The notes under the pieces: generated by a model
Databases searched by the model: none
Told to the model about the DNA's origin: nothing
What the model saw: the letters and a program-made list of their open reading frames with translations, nothing else
DNA from: Ventricola sp017626895
Lineage (GTDB): Bacteria > Bacillota > Clostridia > Christensenellales > Aristaeellaceae
Reading direction: 5' to 3'
NCBI GenBank assembly: GCA_017626895.1
Contig: JAGAHV010000146.1
Span: 1-6,003, forward strand
Length of the DNA stretch: 6,003 bases
Translations under genes and position numbers: made by a program
Shown here: in pieces, positions 1-5,653 of the stretch
Position numbering within the stretch: the stretch's first letter is position 1
How the letters are laid out: each line of letters opens with the position of its first letter

Positions 1-15
1 AACACAATAGATCAT
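1..15 (-). CDS. Start of a gene running off the left edge; probable PhoB/PhoP-like response regulator (partial)
   Basis: Only the first five codons are inside the window (M-I-Y-C-V). An ATG at 13-15 is preceded on the minus strand by AAAGGAGG (23-30) with 7 nt between, which is a near-ideal ribosome binding site, so a real gene start is well supported. The identity is inference. Response regulators of the OmpR/PhoB type in Clostridia commonly begin MIYCVEDD, and a phosphate response regulator gene often follows phoU in these bacteria. The TTACA-like repeats just upstream (55-83) fit autoregulation by such a protein. Five residues cannot prove the family. I am confident of a gene start and only moderately confident of the product. 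Confidence 0.5.
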
Positions 16-22
16 GTGGAAA

Positions 23-30
23 CCTCCTTT
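23..30 (-). promoter_or_regulatory. Strong ribosome binding site for the left-edge gene
   Basis: The minus strand reads AAAGGAGG followed by 7 nt and ATG. This site is the main evidence that the gene at the left edge is real. Confidence 0.8.
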
Positions 31-39
31 GACACTCTC

Positions 40-83
40 AATATAAACGCAGATTGTAAGCCCTGTAATCGGTGAACTGTAAA
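40..83 (-). promoter_or_regulatory. Putative Pho-type promoter of the left-edge gene: TATATT -10 and three TTACA-like repeats
   Basis: On the minus strand a -10-like TATATT (40-45) lies just upstream of the ribosome binding site. No good -35 hexamer sits at the right distance. Instead there are three direct repeats: TTTACA (78-83), ATTACA (64-69) and CTTACA (55-60). Gram-positive PhoP boxes are made of TT(A/T/C)ACA direct repeats placed over or just above the -35 region. The spacing here (14 and 9 bp) is less regular than the classic 11 bp, so this is suggestive only. Confidence 0.4.
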
Positions 84-97
84 ATCTCAGTAAAGTC

Positions 98-134
98 AAA
101 AACCGGATTGCTGTTTGATGGGCAGTCCGGTTTT
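98..134 (-). terminator. Hairpin terminator, probably bidirectional, upstream of the left-edge gene
   Basis: AAAACCGGA (99-107) pairs with TCCGGTTTT (126-134), and the stem continues with TGC/GCA (109-111 and 122-124) after one wobble position. The loop is about 10 nt. On the minus strand the 3' arm ends in a run of five T, and on the plus strand in four T. It separates the decayed DNA on the right from the promoter of the left-edge gene, insulating that gene from transcription coming from 389-650. Confidence 0.65.
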
Positions 135-193
135 GTCAGATGTTCTAAGATCGATATGGAATTCACAAGTTTTCTGCTTCGAGATCCTTCTGA

Positions 194-351
194 TCATCTA
201 ATTTCCTGATAGGCAGCCTTGCTCTCTGCCGCCGTCGCATCCATCTCATGCATATCCACCTTCAGCTGCTGTGATTCTTTGCTTCAGAAAGTTTGGACAA
301 TAAGCCTACAGTCTTAACATACCTCAAATTAAAATTTGAATGGTCAGCGTT
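194..351 (-). pseudogene. Frameshifted remnant resembling the C-terminal tail of a clostridial RlmD-type RNA methyltransferase
   Basis: Two short overlapping open frames on the minus strand read as one decayed sequence. The first (351 to 265) includes YVKTVGLLSKLSEAKNH. The second (283 to 194, stop TGA at 194-196) includes LKVDMHEMDATAAESKAAYQ. From memory, many Lachnospiraceae RlmD-type 23S rRNA (uracil-5-)-methyltransferases end with a VETVxLLSKL segment, then an acidic VDxDEMDxTAAESKATYxEIK segment and a further helix-turn-helix-like tail. The order and spacing here match if one frameshift lies between 283 and 265. No catalytic part is present, so the piece is non-functional. The family assignment is recollected, not searched. 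The 15-389 interval otherwise holds only the terminator (98-134) and the promoter described separately. Confidence 0.42.
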
Positions 352-388
352 TTAAGTAATTATACCACGCAGCAGACTTCCCTGTCTG

Positions 389-649
389 TTAATTTGCCGG
401 GCTCCTTTTTTCCGATGTCCCGGAATATATGTCGATATACGCATCCTGGAACCGGTAAAGCATGCCCTCTTCCTTCAGGTACTTTAGCAGACCGGATACC
501 TGGTTCGAGAGGCTGTTCAGCTGCTTCTGCTCTGTGGTACTTACCCTGCAGTAAATCCCCACGCTACCGTTATTCACATCGTCCTCTTTCTTGTAACGCT
601 TGAACGGGTTTGCAGGAATCACTTGCACCTTTGGTTTCTGTTCATCCAT
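389..649 (-). pseudogene. Truncated serine recombinase (N-terminal resolvase domain only)
   Basis: The open frame encodes 86 residues from the ATG at 649. That start is preferred over the ATG at 664 because the ribosome binding site GGGAGG (657-662) lies 7 nt before it and would sit inside the longer version. Residues 30-38 read VGIYCRVST, the serine recombinase signature with the nucleophile Ser37. QKQLNSLSNQ and DAYIDIYSGTSEKR follow, as in the resolvase fold. In intact large serine recombinases SGTS(x)KR leads into the rest of the catalytic domain, then the recombinase and zinc-ribbon domains, about 450-550 residues in all. Here the frame ends in SPAN and a stop. Catalytic arginines of the later part and all DNA-binding domains are missing, so recombination activity is not expected. 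No continuation is visible downstream in any frame. It is probably the scar of an integrative or conjugative element. Confidence 0.8.
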
Positions 650-656
650 ACCATCG

Positions 657-685
657 CCTCCCATTTTTGACTACATATCATTATA
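657..685 (-). promoter_or_regulatory. Extended -10 promoter and ribosome binding site of the truncated recombinase
   Basis: On the minus strand TGATATAAT (an extended -10, TATAAT at 680-685) lies about 20 nt before GGGAGG (657-662) and 7 nt further to the ATG at 649. No good -35 is seen at 17 nt, but a TGN extension can replace it. The segment 668-693 is nearly repeated at 5978-6003. Confidence 0.55.
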
Positions 686-693
686 TCACGGTT
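668..693. repeat. 26-bp imperfect direct repeat, copy 1
   Basis: Positions 668-693 and 5978-6003 match at 24 of 26 positions in the same orientation, with the last 16 bases (TCATTATATCACGGTT) identical. The sequence contains the extended -10 promoter of the truncated recombinase. The second copy is cut by the window edge, so the true repeat may be longer. Confidence 0.7.
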
Positions 694-708
694 TGCAATA
701 ATGGAGAC

Positions 709-750
709 AAAAAACACGTCCTGACAAAGCTGATTGCCAGAACGCGTTTT
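709..750 (-). terminator. Rho-independent terminator after the small membrane protein gene
   Basis: ACGCGTTTT (742-750) pairs with AAAACACGT (711-719) with one G.T wobble. CTG/CAG (721-723 and 738-740) extends the stem after a mismatch. On the minus strand the 3' arm runs into six T (709-714). It lies about 70 nt after the stop of the gene at 819 and directly before the recombinase promoter, so it separates two independent units. Confidence 0.75.
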
Positions 751-818
751 AAGTTAAACGTGAATTTGTGTGTCTAACCTGAAATCATATCACGAAATCA
801 GCCTGCATATTATCTCTT

Positions 819-1082
819 TTATCTAAACAACCATAACGTACATAATCCGGCTATAACCATAGCTATGCCGAAAAACGGGTTGGAAACATGCAATGTTATA
901 ATTGTCTTTACAAAAGCAAAAATGCCCAACAACGCTAATCCTACAGAAATTGCTTTGTCGTTTTGCCAGTTAGACAGCACAGCCATGCCCAGGAAATAAA
1001 TCAAACAGACTTCTAATGTCAGCCCCAAAACCCAGGTGTCTACCAGCATGATTTTAATTTCCCTGCAGATTACTTCAAACAT
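819..1082 (-). CDS. Small three-helix membrane protein of unknown function
   Basis: I do not recognise this family. From the ATG at 1082 it is 87 residues. That start is chosen because AGGAG (1091-1095) lies 8 nt upstream. A longer version from a GTG at 1142 would add 20 residues, but that codon falls only about 11 nt after the -10 box, leaving no room for a leader. The protein has a short amphipathic N-terminus (MFEVICREIKIMLVD) and then three hydrophobic stretches: LGLTLEVCLIYFLGMAVL, VGLALLGIFAFVKTIITL and FFGIAMVIAGLCTLWLF. This predicts an integral membrane protein with very short loops. Length and topology would allow a holin-like or small accessory membrane protein, but nothing here proves a role. 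It has its own promoter (1154-1162) and terminator (709-750), so it is probably not part of the phosphate operon despite lying downstream of phoU. Its DNA is more AT-rich than pst. Confidence 0.6.
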   Translation of the reverse strand: MFEVICREIKIMLVDTWVLGLTLEVCLIYFLGMAVLSNWQNDKAISVGLALLGIFAFVKTIITLHVSNPFFGIAMVIAGLCTLWLFR

Positions 1083-1153
1083 ACTTACAGCTCCTAAATC
1101 GCTATAATGCTCCTTTAAATCACGATTTGTAACAACACTCACATTTATATTTT

Positions 1154-1191
1154 ATTATATCAAAACAGCCGCGGAAAAATCTACGGCTGTT
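1154..1191 (-). promoter_or_regulatory. Extended -10 promoter overlapped by an inverted repeat, for the small membrane protein gene
   Basis: On the minus strand TGATATAAT (TATAAT at 1154-1159) gives an extended -10 about 70 nt before the ATG at 1082. Immediately upstream, AACAGCCG (1164-1171) and CGGCTGTT (1184-1191) form an 8-bp inverted repeat with a 12-nt loop, covering the -35 to -10 spacer. It could be an operator. Because the minus-strand arm ends in four T, it could also be a back-up terminator for transcripts passing phoU. The sequence alone does not decide between these. Confidence 0.45.
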
Positions 1192-1263
1192 AGAAAACAG
1201 GAATTTTTCAGATACTTCCCGGATTTCATATCCTTCAGCACCATCCGGCCGGCTCATTCACAC

Positions 1264-1306
1264 AATAAAAAGAAGCGGCCCGACAGCAGATACTTTTCCC
1301 GGCCGC
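1264..1306 (-). terminator. Rho-independent terminator of the pst-phoU operon
   Basis: On the minus strand GCGGCC (1301-1306) pairs with GGCCGC (1275-1280), with a loop of about 20 nt. TTCTTTTTATT (1264-1274) follows. It begins about 45 nt after the phoU stop codon and is the first GC-rich stem with a T-run after the operon. The long loop is its main weakness. Confidence 0.65.
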
Positions 1307-1329
1307 AATAATTATCCATGTAAAACCTC

Positions 1330-1362
1330 GCGGTGTTATAAACAATACGTTTTAAACACCGC
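1330..1362 (-). other. Hairpin spanning the phoU stop codon
   Basis: GCGGTGTT (1355-1362 on the minus strand) pairs perfectly with AACACCGC (1330-1337). An inner AAAC/GTTT pairing extends the stem beyond a small bulge. The phoU TAA (1352-1354) sits inside the structure. No T-run follows directly, so it is more likely a 3'-end stabiliser or accessory to the terminator at 1264-1306 than a terminator itself. Confidence 0.4.
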
Positions 1363-2005
1363 CGTTACCATGCTTGCCATCGATTGAAAAAATGACCCAC
1401 TCCCCGATATTCGTCGCATGGTCGCCGATCCGTTCCAGATATTTGCTGATCATCAAAAGATCCGCGCCATGTTCTATGTAATCGGTATTGTTTCTCATCA
1501 CTTCTACCAGGTCGGCCTTCACTTGTACGAAAAGTTCGTCCACGACGTCATCATGCGCGATTACTTCACGGGCTTTTTCGGCGTCCCGTTCCACATAGGC
1601 CTCCACTGCGTGTATGAGCATGAGCATCGTTTCCGCGGCCATTTTCCGGATATGGTCCGGTTTGAGGAGATACGGCCCGTCTGCCATCATCGTCGTCAGC
1701 CAGGAAATATCTGCCGCATGGTCCCCGATCCGCTCCATATCGGTCACCATCTTCATGGCCGCCGTAATGGTGCGCAGATCTCTCGCAACGGGCTGCTGCT
1801 GGATCAACAGCTGGAAACAGATATTTTCTATCTTTTTCTGTTCCCGGTCGATCAAATCATCATCCTGCATGATCCGCCCGGCCTTCCCGACGTCCTGACA
1901 GAAAAACGCTTCAATGCTCTCCCGGATGGCGTTTTCAATCATGTGCCCCATCTGTATCATTTCGGTATTCAGCAGTTGGAGCTGCCCATCAAATTTAACC
2001 CTCAT
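1352..2005 (-). CDS. phoU: Phosphate transport system regulatory protein PhoU
   Basis: This 217-residue protein has the usual PhoU length and two homologous three-helix-bundle halves (about residues 1-110 and 115-217). Each half carries the family's metal-binding signature: D89-M-E91-R-I-G-D95-H-A-A-D99 and the matching LERIGDHATNIGE at 190-202. These acidic clusters bind iron or other metals in known structures. PhoU is cytoplasmic. It works with the Pst transporter to keep the sensor kinase of the Pho system off when phosphate is plentiful, and it limits phosphate uptake. The ATG at 2005 is preceded by AAAAGGAGA about 10 nt upstream and lies 16 nt after the pstB stop, so it is the last gene of the same operon. 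A hairpin covers its stop codon and a terminator follows. Nothing is missing or disrupted. Confidence 0.96.
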   Translation of the reverse strand: MRVKFDGQLQLLNTEMIQMGHMIENAIRESIEAFFCQDVGKAGRIMQDDDLIDREQKKIENICFQLLIQQQPVARDLRTITAAMKMVTDMERIGDHAADISWLTTMMADGPYLLKPDHIRKMAAETMLMLIHAVEAYVERDAEKAREVIAHDDVVDELFVQVKADLVEVMRNNTDYIEHGADLLMISKYLERIGDHATNIGEWVIFSIDGKHGNGGV

Positions 2006-2021
2006 GCTTTACCGTCTCCTT

Positions 2022-2783
2022 TTATCCGAATCGTCCGGTGATATAGTCTTCGGTCCGCTTATCCCTGGGATAGGAAAAAAGCTGCTTTGTGGAAGTGAAT
2101 TCAATCAGGTCCCCCAACAGGAAGAAAGCGGTATCATCCGCAATCCTGGCTGCCTGCTGCATATTATGGGTTACCGTGATCACCGTGTATTTTTTCTTCA
2201 GCTCCTCCATCAGGTCTTCGATCTTAGCCGTTGAGATCGGGTCCAGGGCGGAAGTCGGCTCGTCCATCAGAAGCACTTCCGGATGCACAGCCAGAGCCCT
2301 CGCGATACAGATCCTCTGCTGCTGCCCTCCTGACAGTCCCAGCGCGGACTTTTTCAAACGGTCCTTTACTTCGTCAAAAATAGCAGCCCCGCACAGACTT
2401 TCTTCCACGATCTCATCCAGTTTCCTTCTGTCTTTAACCCCGTGCACCCTGGGGCCGTACGCGATGTTGTCATAGATGCTCATGGGAAACGGATTGGGCT
2501 GCTGAAACACCATTCCCACTCTTTTCCGGAGGATCGTCGTATCCACATCCGGCGCGTAAATATCTTCCCCGTCCAAAAGGATCTTTCCCTCGATCTTCAC
2601 ACCGTCTACCAGGTCATTCATCCGGTTCATCGTCTTCAGAAAGGTGGATTTCCCGCACCCCGAAGGGCCGATGAACGCTGTAACGGCGTTTTTCCGGATA
2701 TCCATGCTTATCCCTTTTAACGCGTGATTTTCTCCATAGTAAAGGTGCAGGTCCTGCACGCTGATTTTCGGTTTTTCCTTCAT
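2022..2783 (-). CDS. pstB: Phosphate ABC transporter ATP-binding protein PstB
   Basis: This 253-residue ABC ATPase powers phosphate import by hydrolysing ATP on the cytoplasmic face of PstC-PstA. Visible motifs in order: Walker A GPSGCGKST (39-47), the Q-loop region VFQQPNPFPMSIYDN (92-106), which is typical of PstB, the ABC signature LSGGQQQR (150-157), Walker B VLLMDEP (170-176), the D-loop SALD (178-181) and the H-loop histidine His206 in TVTHNM. The length matches the family. The ATG at 2783 starts one nucleotide after the pstA stop, so the two are almost certainly translationally coupled. A GAGGAAAA sequence serves as ribosome binding site. The QQPNPFPMSIYDN segment and the flanking pstA and phoU distinguish it from other ABC ATPases. 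Confidence 0.98.
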   Translation of the reverse strand: MKEKPKISVQDLHLYYGENHALKGISMDIRKNAVTAFIGPSGCGKSTFLKTMNRMNDLVDGVKIEGKILLDGEDIYAPDVDTTILRKRVGMVFQQPNPFPMSIYDNIAYGPRVHGVKDRRKLDEIVEESLCGAAIFDEVKDRLKKSALGLSGGQQQRICIARALAVHPEVLLMDEPTSALDPISTAKIEDLMEELKKKYTVITVTHNMQQAARIADDTAFFLLGDLIEFTSTKQLFSYPRDKRTEDYITGRFG

Positions 2784-2784
2784 T

Positions 2785-3672
2785 TCATTTTTTCCTCGTC
2801 ACATCAAAATTGGCTGCCAGGCTTTTCGTTCCCAGATTGATCAGAAAGACCAGCAGGAGGAGAACCACCGCGATCCCGAACGCAGTTTCAAAATCACCTT
2901 CGCTCGTTGCGGAAAGATAGAGCTGGATCGTCATGGTCCCTCCGGACTGAAATACCTTGGGGAACAGGTCCCCTATGGTGCGGGGCAGCGCCTTCGCGCT
3001 TCCGGCCGTAAACAGCAGCGCCGCCGATTCCCCGACAATGCGCCCGATGGCCAGGATGACCCCTGTGATGATCCCCGGCATTGCGGAAGGCAGCAGGATC
3101 GTCCGTATGGTATGCCATTTCCCCGCTCCGAGGCCGACCGCGCCGTGCCGGTAACTGTCCGGCACGGTTTTCAGCGCTTCCTGGGTATTGCGGGTAATAA
3201 GCGGCAGTACCATCAGGATCAGGGTCAGGGAACCTGTGAGAAGTGAATATCCCAGACCCAGGGTCTGTCCGAAAAACATCATGCCGAAAAGGCCGAAGAT
3301 AATGGAAGGGATTCCGGACAGCGTCTCCGTCGCAAATTCGATGCCGTCCACCAGTTTTCCGGGCCTGGCGTATTCGTTCAGATAGATGGCCGCGCCGACA
3401 CCGACGGGTGTGGCGATGACCGCAGTCATGAAAATGATCATCACCGTGTTCACAATATTCCCGGCTATCCCGACGGTTCCTTTCAGAACGGAAGTTACAG
3501 AGGTCAGAAAACTCCAGCTGACGCGATGCATTCCCGCCATAAGCACATAAACGATAATACCTGCCAGCAGGAGCACCGTAAAGGAAGCGCAAAGGAAGAT
3601 CAGAAACCGCAGATACAGATCCTGCGTCCGTTTTCGCTTTTCTGTCAGCAGGGATCCGGCATGGTCATTCAT
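2785..3672 (-). CDS. pstA: Phosphate ABC transporter permease PstA
   Basis: This 295-residue membrane protein forms half of the phosphate channel with PstC. The charged N-terminus is followed by a long hydrophobic helix (about 22-46). Further segments lie around 68-97, 116-138, 143-160, 200-222 and 263-283, giving the six helices usual for PstA. The cytoplasmic coupling (EAA-type) loop is visible at 175-210, with LGAGKWHTIRTILLPSAMPG, which contacts PstB. GRIVGESAALLFTAG (210-224) is the conserved segment after it. The start at 3672 overlaps the last 8 bases of pstC, with AAAGGAGG (3682-3689) inside pstC 9 nt upstream. This arrangement implies coupled translation and one-to-one production of the two permeases. 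No unusual residues are seen. Confidence 0.97.
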   Translation of the reverse strand: MNDHAGSLLTEKRKRTQDLYLRFLIFLCASFTVLLLAGIIVYVLMAGMHRVSWSFLTSVTSVLKGTVGIAGNIVNTVMIIFMTAVIATPVGVGAAIYLNEYARPGKLVDGIEFATETLSGIPSIIFGLFGMMFFGQTLGLGYSLLTGSLTLILMVLPLITRNTQEALKTVPDSYRHGAVGLGAGKWHTIRTILLPSAMPGIITGVILAIGRIVGESAALLFTAGSAKALPRTIGDLFPKVFQSGGTMTIQLYLSATSEGDFETAFGIAVVLLLLVFLINLGTKSLAANFDVTRKK

Positions 3673-4573
3673 GTCCGGCAGCCTCCTTTCTCATCTTCTG
3701 CAAGGCGAAATTCACCAGCATGATAAAAATGTACAGCACCAGGCCCACGGCAAACAGCACCTGCCGGTGCGTTCCCTCAGCGTATCCCATCTCGCTCACC
3801 AGCTGCGTCGTCAGAAAACGGACGGAATTAAACGGCAGGGGAAAATTCACTGATCCCCCCGCGACCATGTTGATCGCCATCGCTTCCCCCAGCGCCCTTC
3901 CGATGCCGAGAACGACACCGGTCATAATGCCGGATTTCGCGGCCGGAATAGTTACTTTGAAAATCGTCTGGATCTTGCTCGCGCCCAGTGCCAGCGACGC
4001 TGCGCGGAGTTCATCCGGAACCGCGCGGATAGAAGACGCGCTGACGTTGACCACGGTGGGAAGGATCATGATCGCGAGCACGATCACGGCGCAAAGCAGA
4101 TTGGACCCGCCGGTGAACTGATGTTCGGACGAACCGGTAAAGATCAGTTTTTCCAGCTTATACATGGCGGGGTTCAGGATCATAAGTCCCAGAAGCCCGT
4201 AAATCACCGAAGGAATCGCGGCCAGCAGTTCCACGGCAGGCTGCACCAGGGCCGCCAGCCTCTTATCGGCTACCTCGGTTAAAAACACCGCCGTAAGAAG
4301 GCCGACGGGAACTCCCAGCAGAATACTTCCCCCGGTTCCCAGGATGGAGGAAATGATGATATAAAAAATGCCGTATGCCGGTTTTGCTGCAGTCGGTTCC
4401 CATCTCATCCCAAACAAAAGCTCAGACACGCCGACAGTGGAAAATGCCGGTGTGCCTTTCGCGATCATATAAGCTGTGATGGAACAAACCGCAAAGATGG
4501 CGATCACGGCACAGATGGCAAAGATATATCCGGCCGTCGCTTCTACAAGATTCCTCTTTGCTCTGCTCTTCAT
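3665..4573 (-). CDS. pstC: Phosphate ABC transporter permease PstC
   Basis: This 302-residue membrane protein is the partner of PstA in the phosphate channel. The N-terminal helix spans about 15-38. More hydrophobic segments lie at 66-98, 107-134, 158-177, 213-238 and 272-291. The cytoplasmic EAA-type loop reads ELRAASLALGASKIQTIFKV (189 onward), followed by IPAAKSGIMTGVVLGIGRALGEAMA. The GRALGEAMA motif is characteristic of PstC, against GRIVGESAA in PstA. The periplasmic-side stretch after helix 1 (40-60) is short, so this is the compact Gram-positive form. Its ATG lies 12 nt after the pstS stop, with AGAGG as ribosome binding site. Its stop lies within the beginning of pstA. Confidence 0.97.
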   Translation of the reverse strand: MKSRAKRNLVEATAGYIFAICAVIAIFAVCSITAYMIAKGTPAFSTVGVSELLFGMRWEPTAAKPAYGIFYIIISSILGTGGSILLGVPVGLLTAVFLTEVADKRLAALVQPAVELLAAIPSVIYGLLGLMILNPAMYKLEKLIFTGSSEHQFTGGSNLLCAVIVLAIMILPTVVNVSASSIRAVPDELRAASLALGASKIQTIFKVTIPAAKSGIMTGVVLGIGRALGEAMAINMVAGGSVNFPLPFNSVRFLTTQLVSEMGYAEGTHRQVLFAVGLVLYIFIMLVNFALQKMRKEAAGHE

Positions 4574-4585
4574 GGTTTTCCTCTT

Positions 4586-5461
4586 TTACTGCGGAAGGAT
4601 CAGTCCCACGCCGGTAATGACCTTCCTGCCTGTTTCCGATTTAAGATAGGCGAACCATTCCCGGACCAGCTCATTCTGCTGTGAAATCTCTCCTTTGGTT
4701 GCCATGACAAACGGACGGGCCAGTTTATAGTCTCCCGATTTAATATTCTTTTCCGCAGCGGCAACGCCGTTTAAGGAAGCGCTTTTCACTTTTTTATCGA
4801 CAGCGTCCAGGGAAACGTATCCGATTGCGCCGGGGGTAGAAGAGACTTTGGCAAGGACCGCGCCGGTGGAATCCAGTTCCTGCGCGTATTTACACTTGCT
4901 TTCAATCTTGAGCAGCTCCTCAAAAGCGCCCCGGGTGCCGGACCCGGCCTCGCGGCCGATGACGACGATCGCGTCATTGCTGCCGCCCAGTTTGCTCCAG
5001 TTCGTTATTTTCCCGGTATACACGGAAACCAGTTGTTCTGTGGTGAGATCGGATACCTTGTTGTTTTTATCCACTACGACGGCGATCCCGTCAATGGCCA
5101 CAACGTTTTCAACCGCTCCCTTCTTCTTTTCTCCCTCTTTCAGCCTGCGGGACGCGTTTCCGATATTTACACTGCCCTGCAGCAGGGACTCAACGCCGGA
5201 ACTGGAACCCGTATATTCCGCCGTGACGGTAACGCCGGGATGTTTTTCCATAAAGCTTTCCTTCATAGCTTCACAGAGCTTTTCCATGGACGTACTGCCT
5301 GCAAGCGTTATTTTCCCGGAAAGCGCGCTTCCGCTCTTTGCGGAGCCTGAAGGAGCCGCTGTACCGGAGCCGCTGTTTCCGGAACCTCCGCAACCGGCCA
5401 TGCATCCCACCATCAGGGCTAACGCCGCCGCTGCAAATGTTTTCATCAATTTCTTATTCAT
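4586..5461 (-). CDS. pstS: Phosphate-binding lipoprotein PstS
   Basis: This 291-residue substrate-binding protein captures inorganic phosphate outside the cell and hands it to PstC-PstA. The signal peptide (MNKKLMK, then a hydrophobic Ala/Leu stretch) ends in a lipobox. MAGC with Cys24 fits best, although Cys20 in MVGC is also possible. A Gly/Ser-rich linker (25-48) joins the lipid anchor to the binding domain. Phosphate-contacting segments of the family are present: AGSTSM (54-59), TGSSSGVE (84-91), IGNASR (100-105), IDGIAVVVD (123-131) and GREAGSGTRGAFEEL (169 onward). The ATG at 5461 has AGGAGG (5470-5475) 8 nt upstream. It is the first gene of the operon and the usual point of phosphate-starvation control. 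Confidence 0.97.
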   Translation of the reverse strand: MNKKLMKTFAAAALALMVGCMAGCGGSGNSGSGTAAPSGSAKSGSALSGKITLAGSTSMEKLCEAMKESFMEKHPGVTVTAEYTGSSSGVESLLQGSVNIGNASRRLKEGEKKKGAVENVVAIDGIAVVVDKNNKVSDLTTEQLVSVYTGKITNWSKLGGSNDAIVVIGREAGSGTRGAFEELLKIESKCKYAQELDSTGAVLAKVSSTPGAIGYVSLDAVDKKVKSASLNGVAAAEKNIKSGDYKLARPFVMATKGEISQQNELVREWFAYLKSETGRKVITGVGLILPQ

Positions 5462-5469
5462 CTGCTGAT

Positions 5470-5475
5470 CCTCCT
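5470..5475 (-). promoter_or_regulatory. Ribosome binding site of pstS
   Basis: AGGAGG on the minus strand with 8 nt to the ATG at 5461. It confirms the pstS start at 5461. Confidence 0.85.
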
Positions 5476-5524
5476 GTAAATTCTCTTTTTGAAATTTTTT
5501 CAGACCTTCGCGATGTCTGAGACC

Positions 5525-5579
5525 ATTGTATACATCAAATGCAAAGTCTGATATCCGGCAAACGTAAATGCTGTGTAAA
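5525..5579 (-). promoter_or_regulatory. Putative pst promoter with a Pho-box-like direct repeat
   Basis: On the minus strand TACAAT (5525-5530) is a good -10, giving a leader of about 55-60 nt before pstS. No recognisable -35 lies 16-18 nt upstream. Instead TTTACA (5574-5579) and TTTACG (5563-5568) form a direct repeat with an 11-bp period, one helical turn, at the position where PhoP-type regulators bind in Gram-positive pst promoters. A small inverted repeat, TCAGAC/GTCTGA (5500-5505 and 5515-5520), lies near the expected start site. Pho control is expected for this operon, but only two repeat units are clear. Confidence 0.5.
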
Positions 5580-5653
5580 ATCTGAAAAAAGCAAAACTGA
5601 GGGATTTGATCAAAAAGCAGCAGAACGATCCGGATAACCGTCCATTAACAGTA

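Noticed and set aside
359..367. Another TGGTATAAT extended -10 on the minus strand
   Set aside because: It is a good -10 match, but the DNA is AT-rich, no -35 is seen and no intact gene follows, so I do not call a promoter.
340..603. Plus-strand 87-codon open frame
   Set aside because: It lies opposite the recombinase fragment, which has a clear family signature, promoter and ribosome binding site. The plus-strand peptide shows no recognisable motif and no ribosome binding site.
650..664. Upstream ATG at 664 as recombinase start
   Set aside because: The ribosome binding site GGGAGG lies within those first codons, so the start at 649 is the plausible one.
1083..1142. GTG at 1142 as start of the small membrane protein
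   Set aside because: It is only about 11 nt after the -10 box, leaving no leader for a ribosome binding site. The ATG at 1082 has AGGAG at 8 nt.
1418..2041. Long plus-strand open frame of 207 codons opposite phoU
   Set aside because: It is the antisense shadow of phoU, rich in His and Phe as expected from a reversed coding strand. PhoU on the minus strand has full length and both metal-binding motifs.
2894..3592. Second minus-strand open frame of 232 codons within pstA
   Set aside because: It is an out-of-frame reading of pstA with abnormal Arg/His-rich composition. PstA has the expected length, helices and coupling loop.
1352..5461. A novel system within the phosphate operon
   Set aside because: All five genes are full length with standard motifs and order. 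This is a conventional pst-phoU operon.
5500..5520. TCAGAC/GTCTGA inverted repeat in the pstS leader as a riboswitch or attenuator
   Set aside because: It is only a 6-bp stem with no T-run, no alternative pairing seen, and it overlaps the expected transcription start.
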